Shown: positions 1 to 7,600 of the stretch, piece by piece
Layout: each line of letters begins with the position of its first letter
How positions within the stretch are numbered: position 1 is the stretch's first letter
Assembly: GCA_035654775.1 (NCBI GenBank)
Contig: DASRWB010000011.1
Span: forward strand, 1 to 20,406
Source of the DNA: HKST-UBA85 sp035654775
GTDB taxonomy: Bacteria > Bacteroidota > Bacteroidia > Flavobacteriales > Flavobacteriaceae
DNA: 20,406 bases
Reading direction: 5' to 3'
Notes under the pieces: model-generated
What the model saw: the letters and a program-made list of their open reading frames with translations, nothing else
What the model was told of the DNA's origin: nothing
The model's database searches: none
Position numbers and translations under genes: made by a program

Positions 1-59
1 TTACGATAAATATACGTAAAAAATACGTGCAATGCTGTTTTGTAGAATTTTCTTTTTAT

Positions 60-232
60 TCTGAACCTTACCTGTCATGCTGAACTTGTTTCAGCATCTT
101 TGCGAGGAGGCACGACGAAGCAATCTCCCGGTCATTAACAATTGTCCTGCCGAACAAAACGTTGAGGTGTCACATTGATCTTGTCGACATGCTCTCAAAA
201 TACGTTTCAGCTTCCCACGTCACTTCGAGTGT
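60..232. repeat. Patchwork of intergenic repeat sequence
   Basis: This stretch codes for nothing I can support. It contains a perfect inverted repeat, TGCTGAA (78-84) and TTCAGCA (90-96), around a 5-base loop. It is followed by a TGCGAGGAGG...ACGACGAAGCAATCT segment (101-126) and, near the right end, CACTTCGAGTG (221-231). From memory, such fragments recur between genes in many Flavobacteriales genomes; I could not search for copies. Only one copy of each is in this window, so the repeat call rests on that recollection plus the inverted repeat. Its right edge meets the broken ribonuclease H reading frame at about 232. Positions 1-59 show nothing I can identify. Confidence 0.5.
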
Positions 233-484
233 CACGCTTTAGCGCTTTTAAAAAAGCAAAACAGCGACAAAATTATTTACACCGACTCCAAAATTGCCAT
301 GAGTTGGGTGCGAAAAAAAACGTGTAACACCAAACTGGAGCGCAACGCCAAGAACAAACCTGTTTTCGATTTGGTCGACCGTGCCATCATTTGGCTCAAT
401 CAAAACACATACACAACTACAATCGTGAAATGGGGAACCAAAGCTTGGGGAGAAATCCCTGCTGATTTTGGTAGAAAAAAGTAG
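233..484 (+). pseudogene. rnhA: Ribonuclease HI, 5'-truncated remnant
   Basis: The frame ending at 484 encodes the C-terminal part of a bacteroidete-type ribonuclease HI, which cuts the RNA strand of RNA-DNA hybrids. The protein-like part begins at about 233 with HALALLKKQ, then KIIYTDSKIAMSWV, a basic linker, and ends WGEIPADFGRKK. The Asp of YTDS and the Asp of IPADFGRK match two of the four catalytic carboxylates. The N-terminal half, with the first catalytic Asp and the Glu, is missing. Upstream the frame stays open only to 179, has no ATG, and encodes repeat DNA with no family resemblance. The first ATG (299) falls after the YTDS motif, so a 61-residue product would lack three of the four catalytic residues. 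I read this as a dead remnant; an intact copy may exist elsewhere. Confidence 0.72.
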
Positions 485-528
485 CAAAACAACTTATCGC
501 ATCCCTTTTATTCAGAATAAATTTTACG

Positions 529-536
529 TAAGTTTG
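529..536 (+). promoter_or_regulatory. -7 element TAAGTTTG, PfkB kinase
   Basis: TAAGTTTG matches the Bacteroidota primary sigma -7 consensus TAnnTTTG in full. It predicts transcription from about 542 and a leader of roughly 15 nt before the ATG at 558. It also argues against a start at the upstream in-frame ATG (468). No clear -33 TTG is seen. Confidence 0.5.
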
Positions 537-557
537 CACCAACTTTTAAATCCCTAC

Positions 558-1484
558 ATGAGTAAGTTAGTGATAGTTGGCACTGTTGCCTTTGATGCCA
601 TAGAAACACCTTTCGGGAAAACCGACAAAATTTTGGGTGGTGCGGCCACTTTTATTGGTCTTGCCGCCTCACAGTTTCAGGTAGATGCTGCTATAGTTTC
701 AGTTGTAGGCGGCGATTTTCCCAAATCGTATTTGGATTTGTTATCCCAGCGAAATATTGATATTTCCGGCATTGAAATTGTACCTGATGGAAAAACTTTT
801 TTCTGGAGCGGTCGCTATCGTAACGATATGAATTCCCGCGACACTTTAGTTACAGAACTTAATGTCTTGGCAGATTTCAACCCTGTAGTGCCTACTAATT
901 ATCGCGATGCTGAAATTGTGATGCTGGGCAATTTGCATCCTTCCGTTCAATTAAGTGTATTACAACAGATGGAAAAGAAGCCCAAACTCATTATTTTGGA
1001 CACCATGAACTTTTGGATGGACCACGCTTTAGAGTCGCTTCATGAAGTTATTAGTCGCGTGGATGTAATTACCATAAATGACGAAGAAGCACGGCAATTA
1101 ACCGGAGAATATTCCTTGGTTGTTGCTGCGAGAAAGATACACAAAATGGGACCCAAGTATGTAGTGATTAAAAAAGGAGAGCACGGCGCTTTGTTGTTTC
1201 ACAATAACGATGTGTTTTTTGCTCCGGCATTACCGCTTGAAGAGGTATTTGACCCTACCGGAGCCGGTGATACTTTTGCCGGAGGCTTTGCCGGCTATTT
1301 AGCAAAAACGGATGATATTTCTTTTGAAAACATTAAAAATGCCGTAATATACGGCTCTACGTTAGCTTCGTTTTGTGTGGAAAAATTTGGTACCACACGA
1401 ATGCTGGAGTTAACCGACAGCGAAGTGTATAAACGCTTGCAGCAATTTAAAGATTTAACACAATTTGAAATTCAATTAACCTAA
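558..1484 (+). CDS. PfkB-family carbohydrate/nucleoside kinase
   Basis: A 308-residue kinase of the PfkB (ribokinase) family, which transfers the ATP gamma-phosphate to a sugar or nucleoside hydroxyl. The N-terminus reads SKLVIVGTVAFDAIETP, followed by a GGAATFIGLAAS segment typical of the substrate-binding region. The family signature DPTGAGDTFAGGF starts at residue 232, with D238 as the catalytic base. The length is normal for the family. I chose the ATG at 558 over 468: the extra 30 residues have no family match, overlap the rnhA remnant and precede the promoter element. The substrate cannot be read from the sequence; ribokinase-like or adenosine kinase-like activity are both possible. An intrinsic terminator follows directly. 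The next gene is a PurF-like enzyme, which makes a role in ribose-phosphate or purine metabolism plausible, but that is inference. Confidence 0.88.
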   Translation: MSKLVIVGTVAFDAIETPFGKTDKILGGAATFIGLAASQFQVDAAIVSVVGGDFPKSYLDLLSQRNIDISGIEIVPDGKTFFWSGRYRNDMNSRDTLVTELNVLADFNPVVPTNYRDAEIVMLGNLHPSVQLSVLQQMEKKPKLIILDTMNFWMDHALESLHEVISRVDVITINDEEARQLTGEYSLVVAARKIHKMGPKYVVIKKGEHGALLFHNNDVFFAPALPLEEVFDPTGAGDTFAGGFAGYLAKTDDISFENIKNAVIYGSTLASFCVEKFGTTRMLELTDSEVYKRLQQFKDLTQFEIQLT

Positions 1485-1489
1485 ACCCA

Positions 1490-1515
1490 CGCACTCTAAT
1501 TGAGTGCGTTTTTTT
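1490..1515 (+). terminator. Intrinsic terminator after PfkB kinase
   Basis: CGCACTC (1490-1496) pairs perfectly with GAGTGCG (1502-1508) around a 5-base loop, followed by seven T. It ends only 12 bases before the next start codon (1528), so it may also act as a leader hairpin or attenuator for that gene. Confidence 0.8.
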
Positions 1516-1527
1516 ATTACACAGCCC

Positions 1528-3426
1528 ATGAGCGACGCCTTAAAACACGAATGCGGCATAGCCTTGATAAGACTTTTAAAACCGCTTGAATATTACAAAG
1601 AAAAATACGGTACAGCTTTTTACGGGGTAAACAAAATGTACCTCATGATGGAAAAGCAGCACAATCGCGGTCAAGACGGCGCCGGTTTTGCCAGCATAAA
1701 ACTAGACACCAAGCCCGGAGAGCGGTACATAAGTCGGGTGCGTTCTATTGCGCAGCAACCCATTCAAGATATTTTCTCGCAAATAAATGCACGTATTAAC
1801 CAGGCGTTTTCTGAACATCCGGAATACGCAAATGATGTTGCCGCACAAAAAAGTAACATCCCTTACATTGGAGAGTTGCTACTGGGACATGTTCGCTACG
1901 GAACCTTTGGGAAAAACAATGTAGAAAACGTACATCCTTTTTTACGGCAAAACAACTGGATGCACCGCAACCTTATTGTGGCCGGAAATTTCAACCTTAC
2001 CAATGTTACGCAGCTGTTTAACAATTTGGTTGAACTCGGGCAACACCCCAAGGAAAAAGCTGATACGGTTACCATAATGGAAAAAATTGGGCATTTTTTA
2101 GATGATGCTGTTTCAAAAATATACAAGGATTTAAAAAAAGAAGGCTATAGTAAAAGCGAGTGTTCTCCTTTAATAGCCGAACGGTTAAACATTGCCAAGA
2201 TTTTAAAAAAGTCATCTAAAAACTGGGATGGAGGTTATGCTATGGCCGGTCTTTTGGGGCACGGTGATGCTTTTGTACTTCGCGATCCGGCTGGAATAAG
2301 ACCTGCCTATTATTATAAAGATGATGAGATTGTGGTTGTGGCTTCAGAGCGACCTGTAATTCAAACCGTCTTTAATGTAGCTTTTGATAATGTTAACGAA
2401 TTAAATCCGGGACACGCCATACTTATAAAAAAATCGGGGGATACTTCCATAAAAAAAATAATACCTCCACTCGCCAGAAAAGCCTGCTCGTTTGAACGCA
2501 TCTACTTTTCCAGAGGCAGTGATGCCGAAATTTATCAAGAGCGCAAGCAGCTGGGAAAATTGCTTATGCCGAAAGTGCTAAAAGCCATTAACAACGACAC
2601 GAAAAATACCGTGTTTTCATATATCCCAAATACTGCAGAAACCTCGTTTTACGGTATGATTGAATCGGTTGAAGATTTTTTAAATCAAAAAAAGACCGAT
2701 GCCATTATTGCCGGAAAAGGTCAACTCTCTACCGAGCAAGTGACCAAAATTCTTTCCGAACGCCCCAGAATAGAAAAAATAGCCATAAAAGATGTTAAAC
2801 TTAGAACTTTTATTACGGAAGACAGCAGCAGAGATGATTTGGTAGCTCACGTTTATGACGTTACCTACGGCGTAATAAAACCTACCGACAATCTGGTAAT
2901 TATTGACGACAGTATCGTACGCGGAACAACCCTTAAAAAAAGTATTGTGAAAATGATGGACAGATTAAACCCAAAACGTATAATTGTGGTTTCCTCTGCG
3001 CCCCAAATCAGGTATCCAGATTGCTACGGTATAGATATGGCTCGACTGGAAGACTTGATTGCCTTTAGAGCCATGCTGGCCTTACTGAATGAAAACAACA
3101 AATACTTTATGGCAGACGAGGTCTATAAAAAATGTAAATCTCAGGTAAGCCTTAAAGATGACGAGGTTAAAAATTTTGTAAAAGATTTATACGATGAATT
3201 TACGGATGAAGAAATCTCTGATAAGATTGCACAAATGATTTGTGACGACAGTATAAAAGCTGAAGTTAAAACCCTTTTTCAAAGTGTGGAAAACCTCAAT
3301 AGTGCCTGTCCAAAAAATTTAGGTGACTGGTATTTTACCGGCAACTATCCCACTGCCGGCGGAAACCGCGTCGTGAACAAAGCGTTTATAAACTTTTACG
3401 AAGGAAATAAAGAAAGAGCTTACTAA
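1528..3426 (+). CDS. PurF-like amidophosphoribosyltransferase, long form
   Basis: A 632-residue enzyme with an N-terminal class II glutamine amidotransferase and a C-terminal phosphoribosyltransferase domain. This is the architecture of PurF, which makes 5-phosphoribosylamine from PRPP and glutamine in the first committed step of purine synthesis. Visible features are Cys9 in HECGIA, NRGQDGAG at 46-53, a RYGTFG segment, GNFNLTN, and the PRPP loop VIIDDSIVRGTT at about 457-468. Cys9 follows an 8-residue leader, as in PurF enzymes that remove a propeptide to free the N-terminal Cys nucleophile. The protein is well over 100 residues longer than ordinary PurF (about 470-510). I believe it belongs to a second PurF-like family in Bacteroidota that coexists with a standard PurF, so I leave the symbol blank. 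The ATG at 1528 is preferred; the alternative start at 1504 lies inside the terminator hairpin. Confidence 0.85.
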   Translation: MSDALKHECGIALIRLLKPLEYYKEKYGTAFYGVNKMYLMMEKQHNRGQDGAGFASIKLDTKPGERYISRVRSIAQQPIQDIFSQINARINQAFSEHPEYANDVAAQKSNIPYIGELLLGHVRYGTFGKNNVENVHPFLRQNNWMHRNLIVAGNFNLTNVTQLFNNLVELGQHPKEKADTVTIMEKIGHFLDDAVSKIYKDLKKEGYSKSECSPLIAERLNIAKILKKSSKNWDGGYAMAGLLGHGDAFVLRDPAGIRPAYYYKDDEIVVVASERPVIQTVFNVAFDNVNELNPGHAILIKKSGDTSIKKIIPPLARKACSFERIYFSRGSDAEIYQERKQLGKLLMPKVLKAINNDTKNTVFSYIPNTAETSFYGMIESVEDFLNQKKTDAIIAGKGQLSTEQVTKILSERPRIEKIAIKDVKLRTFITEDSSRDDLVAHVYDVTYGVIKPTDNLVIIDDSIVRGTTLKKSIVKMMDRLNPKRIIVVSSAPQIRYPDCYGIDMARLEDLIAFRAMLALLNENNKYFMADEVYKKCKSQVSLKDDEVKNFVKDLYDEFTDEEISDKIAQMICDDSIKAEVKTLFQSVENLNSACPKNLGDWYFTGNYPTAGGNRVVNKAFINFYEGNKERAY

Positions 3427-3441
3427 GCAATATTTTACAAA

Positions 3442-3497
3442 AATGCATTTCATCTAGGAAAATAAGCGCTTTATCTAAAAAAAATGCATTTCATCTA
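3442..3497 (+). promoter_or_regulatory. Three phased direct repeats (TGCATTTCATCTA type)
   Basis: TGCATTTCATCTA occurs twice (3444-3456 and 3485-3497). A degenerate copy, AGCGCTTTATCTA, lies between them (3465-3477) and matches at 9 of 13 positions. The shared ATCTA cores start at 3452, 3473 and 3493, giving spacings of 21 and 20 bp, or two helical turns. The last copy ends 29 bp before the -7-like element of the first small transcription unit. This arrangement fits an activator that binds one face of the DNA. LytTR-type regulators use tandem repeats of similar period, but the regulator is not identifiable here. Confidence 0.5.
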
Positions 3498-3526
3498 ATA
3501 TTTATAGTAAATCGTACAAATACGTA

Positions 3527-3534
3527 TACTTTAG
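3527..3534 (+). promoter_or_regulatory. -7-like element TACTTTAG of small RNA 1
   Basis: TACTTTAG matches TAnnTTTG at all but one fixed base. It ends 4 bp before the conserved block starting at 3539, nearly the same spacing as in the second copy. No -33 TTG is visible, which would fit a promoter that depends on the phased repeats upstream. Confidence 0.4.
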
Positions 3535-3538
3535 TAAC

Positions 3539-3611
3539 ACCATAACATAAGTAGGTTAAGTTCATGGTAGATTTGGGGCAAAAAAGGGCGAATGAAAATT
3601 CGCCTTTTTTT
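3539..3611 (+). ncRNA. Candidate small RNA, copy 1
   Basis: A predicted transcript of about 73 nt. Positions 3539-3584 are identical to 3739-3784 except for one C/T difference at 3563 versus 3763. The block can fold with ACCAT (3539-3543) against ATGGT (3564-3568), followed by an unpaired AGATTTGGGGCAAAAA linker and a terminator hairpin (3587-3604 plus T-run). The block begins where transcription from the adjacent -7-like element should start. A short ORF from the ATG at 3564 is possible, but its frame runs straight into the terminator and its residues diverge from copy 2 after 7 codons, so I favour RNA. The family is unknown to me; Rfam families reported from Flavobacteria, such as Flavo-1, should be tested. 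Confidence 0.58.
3586..3611 (+). terminator. Intrinsic terminator of small RNA 1
   Basis: GGCGAAT (3587-3593) pairs with ATTCGCC (3598-3604) around a GAAA loop. An A-run precedes the stem and seven T follow it. Confidence 0.85.
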
Positions 3612-3725
3612 ATTCTCTTTACTCAAAAAGACCTGTTATAGCAGCTTTTCAAAACCCGGCTTTCCCTTTAGACTGATATTTGAGTAATTCAACTAATTTT
3701 TTTTAACACTCGGTTTCTACTCCCT

Positions 3726-3733
3726 TATATTTG
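3726..3733 (+). promoter_or_regulatory. -7 element TATATTTG of small RNA 2
   Basis: A full match to TAnnTTTG, ending 5 bp before the conserved block at 3739. The predicted start of transcription therefore coincides with the start of sequence conservation between the two copies. Confidence 0.6.
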
Positions 3734-3738
3734 CCGAT

Positions 3739-3808
3739 ACCATAACATAAGTAGGTTAAGTTTATGGTAGATTTGGGGCAAAAAGGTGGGCATTCTGTCC
3801 ACCTTTTT
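3739..3808 (+). ncRNA. Candidate small RNA, copy 2
   Basis: The second member of the tandem pair, about 70 nt, exactly 200 bp downstream of copy 1. It has the same 46-nt 5' block with one substitution, and here ACCATAA can pair with TTATGGT, a longer stem than in copy 1. Its terminator stem has a different sequence but the same position and size. The 5' block is therefore kept by sequence while the hairpin is kept by structure only. No phased repeats precede this copy, but its -7 element is a perfect match. The ATG-initiated frame (3764) shares only its first 7 codons with copy 1. Confidence 0.6.
3785..3808 (+). terminator. Intrinsic terminator of small RNA 2
   Basis: GGTGGGC (3785-3791) pairs with GTCCACC (3797-3803), with one G-T wobble and a 5-base loop, followed by five T. 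Confidence 0.8.
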
Positions 3809-3818
3809 ATTTTATACA

Positions 3819-3848
3819 AAAAGCCGGCTTTCTGATAAGCCGGCTTTT
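3819..3848. terminator. Bidirectional terminator between small RNA 2 and sodA
   Basis: A perfect 12-bp stem, AAAAGCCGGCTT (3819-3830) with AAGCCGGCTTTT (3837-3848), around a 6-base loop. T-rich sequence follows on the plus strand. The minus-strand side lies 30 bp past the superoxide dismutase stop codon, so it can end that transcript as well. Confidence 0.75.
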
Positions 3849-3877
3849 GTTTTTTGGTGTTTTAAAACCTAAAAATA

Positions 3878-4486
3878 CTACTTGTGTAAGTCGTAGCGTC
3901 GTTCTACTTCGTTCCAGTTAATAACATTAAAAAAGGCCTGAATATAATCCGGTCTTCTGTTTTGGTAGTTTAAATAGTAGGCATGCTCCCAAACATCGAT
4001 TCCTAAAATAGGATAACCTCCGCAGCCTACTCCGGGCATTAACGGATTGTCCTGATTGGGTGTAGCGCAAATTTCTACTTTTCCTCCTTTATGCACGCAA
4101 AGCCAAGCCCAGCCTGAACCAAACTGAGTAGCTGCAGCTTTACTGAAAGCCTCTTTAAACCCGTCAAATGAGCCAAAAGCACTTTCAACGGCATCTTTTA
4201 ACGGCCCGCTTAATCTGCCTTTGTTTTCTGGGTTTATTACTTCCCAAAACAACGCATGATTAAAAAAACCGCCGCCGTTGTTCCGCACTGCCATATTTGT
4301 CATGTCCAATCCGGATAGAATTTCTTCAATAGCTTTGTTCTCCAACGGTGTTCCGGAAATCGCATTGTTCAGGTTATTGGTATATCCCTGATGGTGTTTG
4401 GTATGGTGTATTTCCATAGTTCTCGCATCTATATGAGGTTCTAATGCGTTGTATTCATATTTCAATTTCGGTAATTCGAAAGCCAT
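3878..4486 (-). CDS. sodA: Superoxide dismutase, Mn-type or cambialistic
   Basis: A 202-residue Fe/Mn superoxide dismutase, which converts superoxide to oxygen and hydrogen peroxide. There is no signal peptide, so it is cytoplasmic. The four metal ligands are visible: H27 (EIHHTKHHQGY), H77 (GGGFFNHALFW), and D164 and H168 (GIDVWEHAYY). Gly73, four residues before H77, and Gln145 in TPNQDNPL sit where Mn-type enzymes carry their distinguishing Gly and Gln. I therefore infer Mn or dual metal use. The length is normal. The gene is monocistronic, with its own promoter and a strong terminator, and is divergent from the AddA-like gene and convergent with the small RNA pair. Confidence 0.96.
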   Translation of the reverse strand: MAFELPKLKYEYNALEPHIDARTMEIHHTKHHQGYTNNLNNAISGTPLENKAIEEILSGLDMTNMAVRNNGGGFFNHALFWEVINPENKGRLSGPLKDAVESAFGSFDGFKEAFSKAAATQFGSGWAWLCVHKGGKVEICATPNQDNPLMPGVGCGGYPILGIDVWEHAYYLNYQNRRPDYIQAFFNVINWNEVERRYDLHK

Positions 4487-4528
4487 AATATTTTGTTTTT
4501 AGTGTGTTAATAATAATTTTATACTCTT

Positions 4529-4536
4529 CAAATTTA
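4529..4536 (-). promoter_or_regulatory. -7 element of sodA (minus strand)
   Basis: On the minus strand this reads TAAATTTG, a full match to TAnnTTTG. It lies about 43 bp upstream of the start codon. No well-spaced -33 TTG was found. Confidence 0.55.
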
Positions 4537-4581
4537 CGTATAAAAGCTGCCAATTAAAAATAATAAATAGTTATCAAATGA

Positions 4582-4611
4582 TTGATAGTTTTTATCTTGT
4601 AGCAAATTTTG
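4582..4611 (+). promoter_or_regulatory. Promoter of the AddA-like gene
   Basis: TTG (4582-4584), 19 bp, then AAATTTTG (4604-4611), which matches TAnnTTTG except at its first base. Transcription would begin at about 4616-4618, on or next to the ATG at 4618, implying a leaderless or almost leaderless mRNA. Confidence 0.4.
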
Positions 4612-4617
4612 CACAAA

Positions 4618-7600
4618 ATGCAGGACACTTTTCCTTTTCAAATATATAATGCTTCTGCCGGAAGCGGAAAGACCTACACGCTGGTAAAAGAATATATCAA
4701 GCTTCTGGTTCAATCAAAAAGCAATGACGCGTTTGCCTCTATTTTGGCTATCACGTTTACCAATAAGGCTGTAAATGAAATGAAATCCCGTGTGATAAAA
4801 ACACTTACTGCATTTACCAATCCCCAAATTTTAGCTCATCCCAGCAGTATGTTTACCACTATTTGTCAGGAATTGAGCATTTCACCGGAAAGTTTGCATG
4901 TAAAATCAGGCGAAATACTTCAATCTATAGTTCACAATTACAGTGCTCTTTCAATTTCTACCATTGACGGATTTACGCATAAATTAATACGCACTTTTGC
5001 TAAAGATTTACAACTGTCGCAAAATTTTGAAGTAGAATTAGACACTTCCGCACTTTTAAATGAAGCCGTAGAAACCTTGATTTCCAAAACAGGCGAAGAT
5101 TCACTACTAACGGAGGTACTTGTTAATTTTGCTTTAGAAAAAGTAGATGAAGACAAAAGCTGGGATGTTTCCTACGACTTAAATCAAATGGCCAAACGTC
5201 TGACCGATGAGAATGACCTTATCCCGCTGGCAACACTTAAAGACAAAAGCCTGCAAGACTTTGAGGATTTAAAAACCTATTTAAAAGAAAGCATAAAAAC
5301 TCTTAAAAATACCCTTACAGAAACCTCGAATCAGGCCTTGGAATACATAGCCTCTTGCGGACTGGAACACAGCGATTTTTCCGGAGGCTATTTGCCCAAG
5401 TATTTTGTAAATTTAGCTGCGGGAAATTTCCGTGTCAGCTTTGAAAGCAAATGGCAGCTTGAACTGGAAGAGAAACCTTTGTATCCCGGTAGAGTTTCCG
5501 GGGCAACAGCTCTAACCATGGACAGGATTCAACCTGAGCTGGTTGCCTATTTTTACCAAACCAAAGAAAGCGTTATTAACTACCATTTTCATCAGGCGAT
5601 TTATAAAAACATCAATCCGCTGTCTGTTTTAAATTTAATACATAAGTCGCTGGAACAAATTAAACTGGAAGAAAACAAAATCCCAATTTCTGAATTTAAC
5701 AGCATTATCAGTAACGAAATAAAACATCAACCCACACCTTTTATTTACGAGCGATTGGGCGAGAAGTTTAAACATTACTTTATTGATGAATTTCAGGACA
5801 CCTCAATGCTTCAGTGGGAAAATTTGATTCCTTTAATTTCGAATTCCCTGGAGCAAGAACAAAATGAAAAATCGGGAAGTTTACTTTTAGTAGGTGATGC
5901 CAAACAAGCTATTTATCGCTGGCGTGGTGGAAAAGCAGAGCAATTCATAGACCTGTATCACAAAAAAGCTACCCCTTTTCAAGTAAAACAAAAGGTTGAA
6001 AATTTGGCATACAACTACCGAAGTTGTAAAGAAATCGTTACGTTCAATAATCATTTTTTTAGTTTTCTTGCCACCGAAGCCTTTACCGATCCCTTACATC
6101 AAGAACTTTACCTGAATGCCCCGCAAAAACCGGTAAAAAACACCTCGGGATTTGTGTCGCTTCAATTTATTAATCATGAGGACGAAGAAGATGCAAATTC
6201 CCGATATTGTGAAGAAGTTCTCAGCACTATAAACCAATGCCTCGATAATGGTTTTTCGCTGAAAGACCTTTGTGTTTTGGTTAGAAAAAAAGACCAAGGA
6301 ATACTGATTTCTCAACATTTAATTGCCAACCATATACCTATTATTTCTTCAGAAACGCTGCTGCTGAAAAATTCTGAAACCGTAAGCTTTTTAAATGCTG
6401 TGCTTACCCTGATTGTACAACCTAAAAATGAAGAGGCAAAAGTTACCGCCTTATACTTCATTGCCCAAAAATATGGAGTAAATAATGTTCATGATTTTAT
6501 GATGAAGCATTTTAAAGCAACGCCTGAAAACATGTTCTGCCAAATGAAAACCTTAGGGATACATCTGTCTTTGGACATGTTACTCAACCAGTCATTATAC
6601 GATTGTGTAGAAACTTTGGTAAGTGCTTTTGAGCTTCATAAAAATGCTGATGCTTACCTGCAGTTTTACTTAGACACTGTTTTAGAATTTACCCACAAAC
6701 GCGCTTCAGATATAAAAGGCTTTCTGACTTATTTTGAACAAAAAAAAGATTCCCTTAGCATAGCGTTAACCGAAAATCAAAATGCGGTAAAAATAATGAC
6801 TATACACAAGGCAAAAGGACTGGAATTTCCTGTTGTTATTTTTCCGTTTGCCTCACTGGACATTTATAAAGATTTATCCTCTAAAATGTGGTTTCCTTTA
6901 GGCGAAAAATTTTCAGGCTTTTCCACCGCACTGGTTAATTTTAACAAAGAACTGGCTAGTTTTGGAGAAACCGGAGAATCGCTTTACAACAGCAAGCGCC
7001 ACGAACAAGAATTGGATACTATTAACCTGCTTTACGTAGCTTTAACCCGACCCTCAGAACAACTATATATCATTTCAAAATCAGATCTTTCAAAAAAAAA
7101 CGGGCCCAATAAACGTAGTTGTGGTGGTTTACTAATTGCCTACTTGATAAAAACAGGCGTTTGGAATGACTCTCAATTGCGTTACACTTTTGGCACTTCA
7201 GAAAGAGCCTTCGTTCCAGATGATGAACATAGCCATACCCTAACGTCTTCCGGATTTATCTCTGTGGAAAAAGCCCGGCATAATATATCAATCATTACAA
7301 AAGCCGGCTTACTGTGGGATACCGCACAGTCTGCTGCAATTGAAAAAGGCAATGTAATTCATCAGCTTCTCTCTAAAATTAAAACCCATCATCATTTAGA
7401 ACAAGCGCTTCACGACAGTGTTGTTTCAGGTGAAATTTCAGAAGCGCAGAGTCATTCTTTAAAGAGTAGCTTAGAAGAGATAATTACTCACCCTAAATTA
7501 GCCGCCTACTTTACGGATGATACGCGTGTTTTTAATGAAAAAGAAATCCTAACGCCTTACGGTGAAATTGTTAGGCCCGACAAATTGGTTTTTACCGCAA

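Noticed and set aside
468..557. Extended N-terminus for the PfkB kinase from the ATG at 468
   Set aside because: The extra residues have no family match and overlap the rnhA remnant, and a full -7 element sits between this ATG and 558.
3620..3686. Inverted repeat TACTCAAA (3620-3627) and TTTGAGTA (3679-3686)
   Set aside because: The arms are 8 bp in AT-rich DNA and 51 bp apart, with no link to a promoter or gene; chance is a sufficient explanation.
3539..3808. Tandem repeat considered as a CRISPR fragment or transposon end
   Set aside because: There are only two copies 200 bp apart, with terminators inside the interval, no cas genes, no terminal inverted repeats and no transposase.
3564..3816. 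Short peptides starting MVDLGQK in both repeat copies
   Set aside because: The frames share only seven codons and then run through the two different terminators with unrelated residues, so there is no sign of selection on protein.
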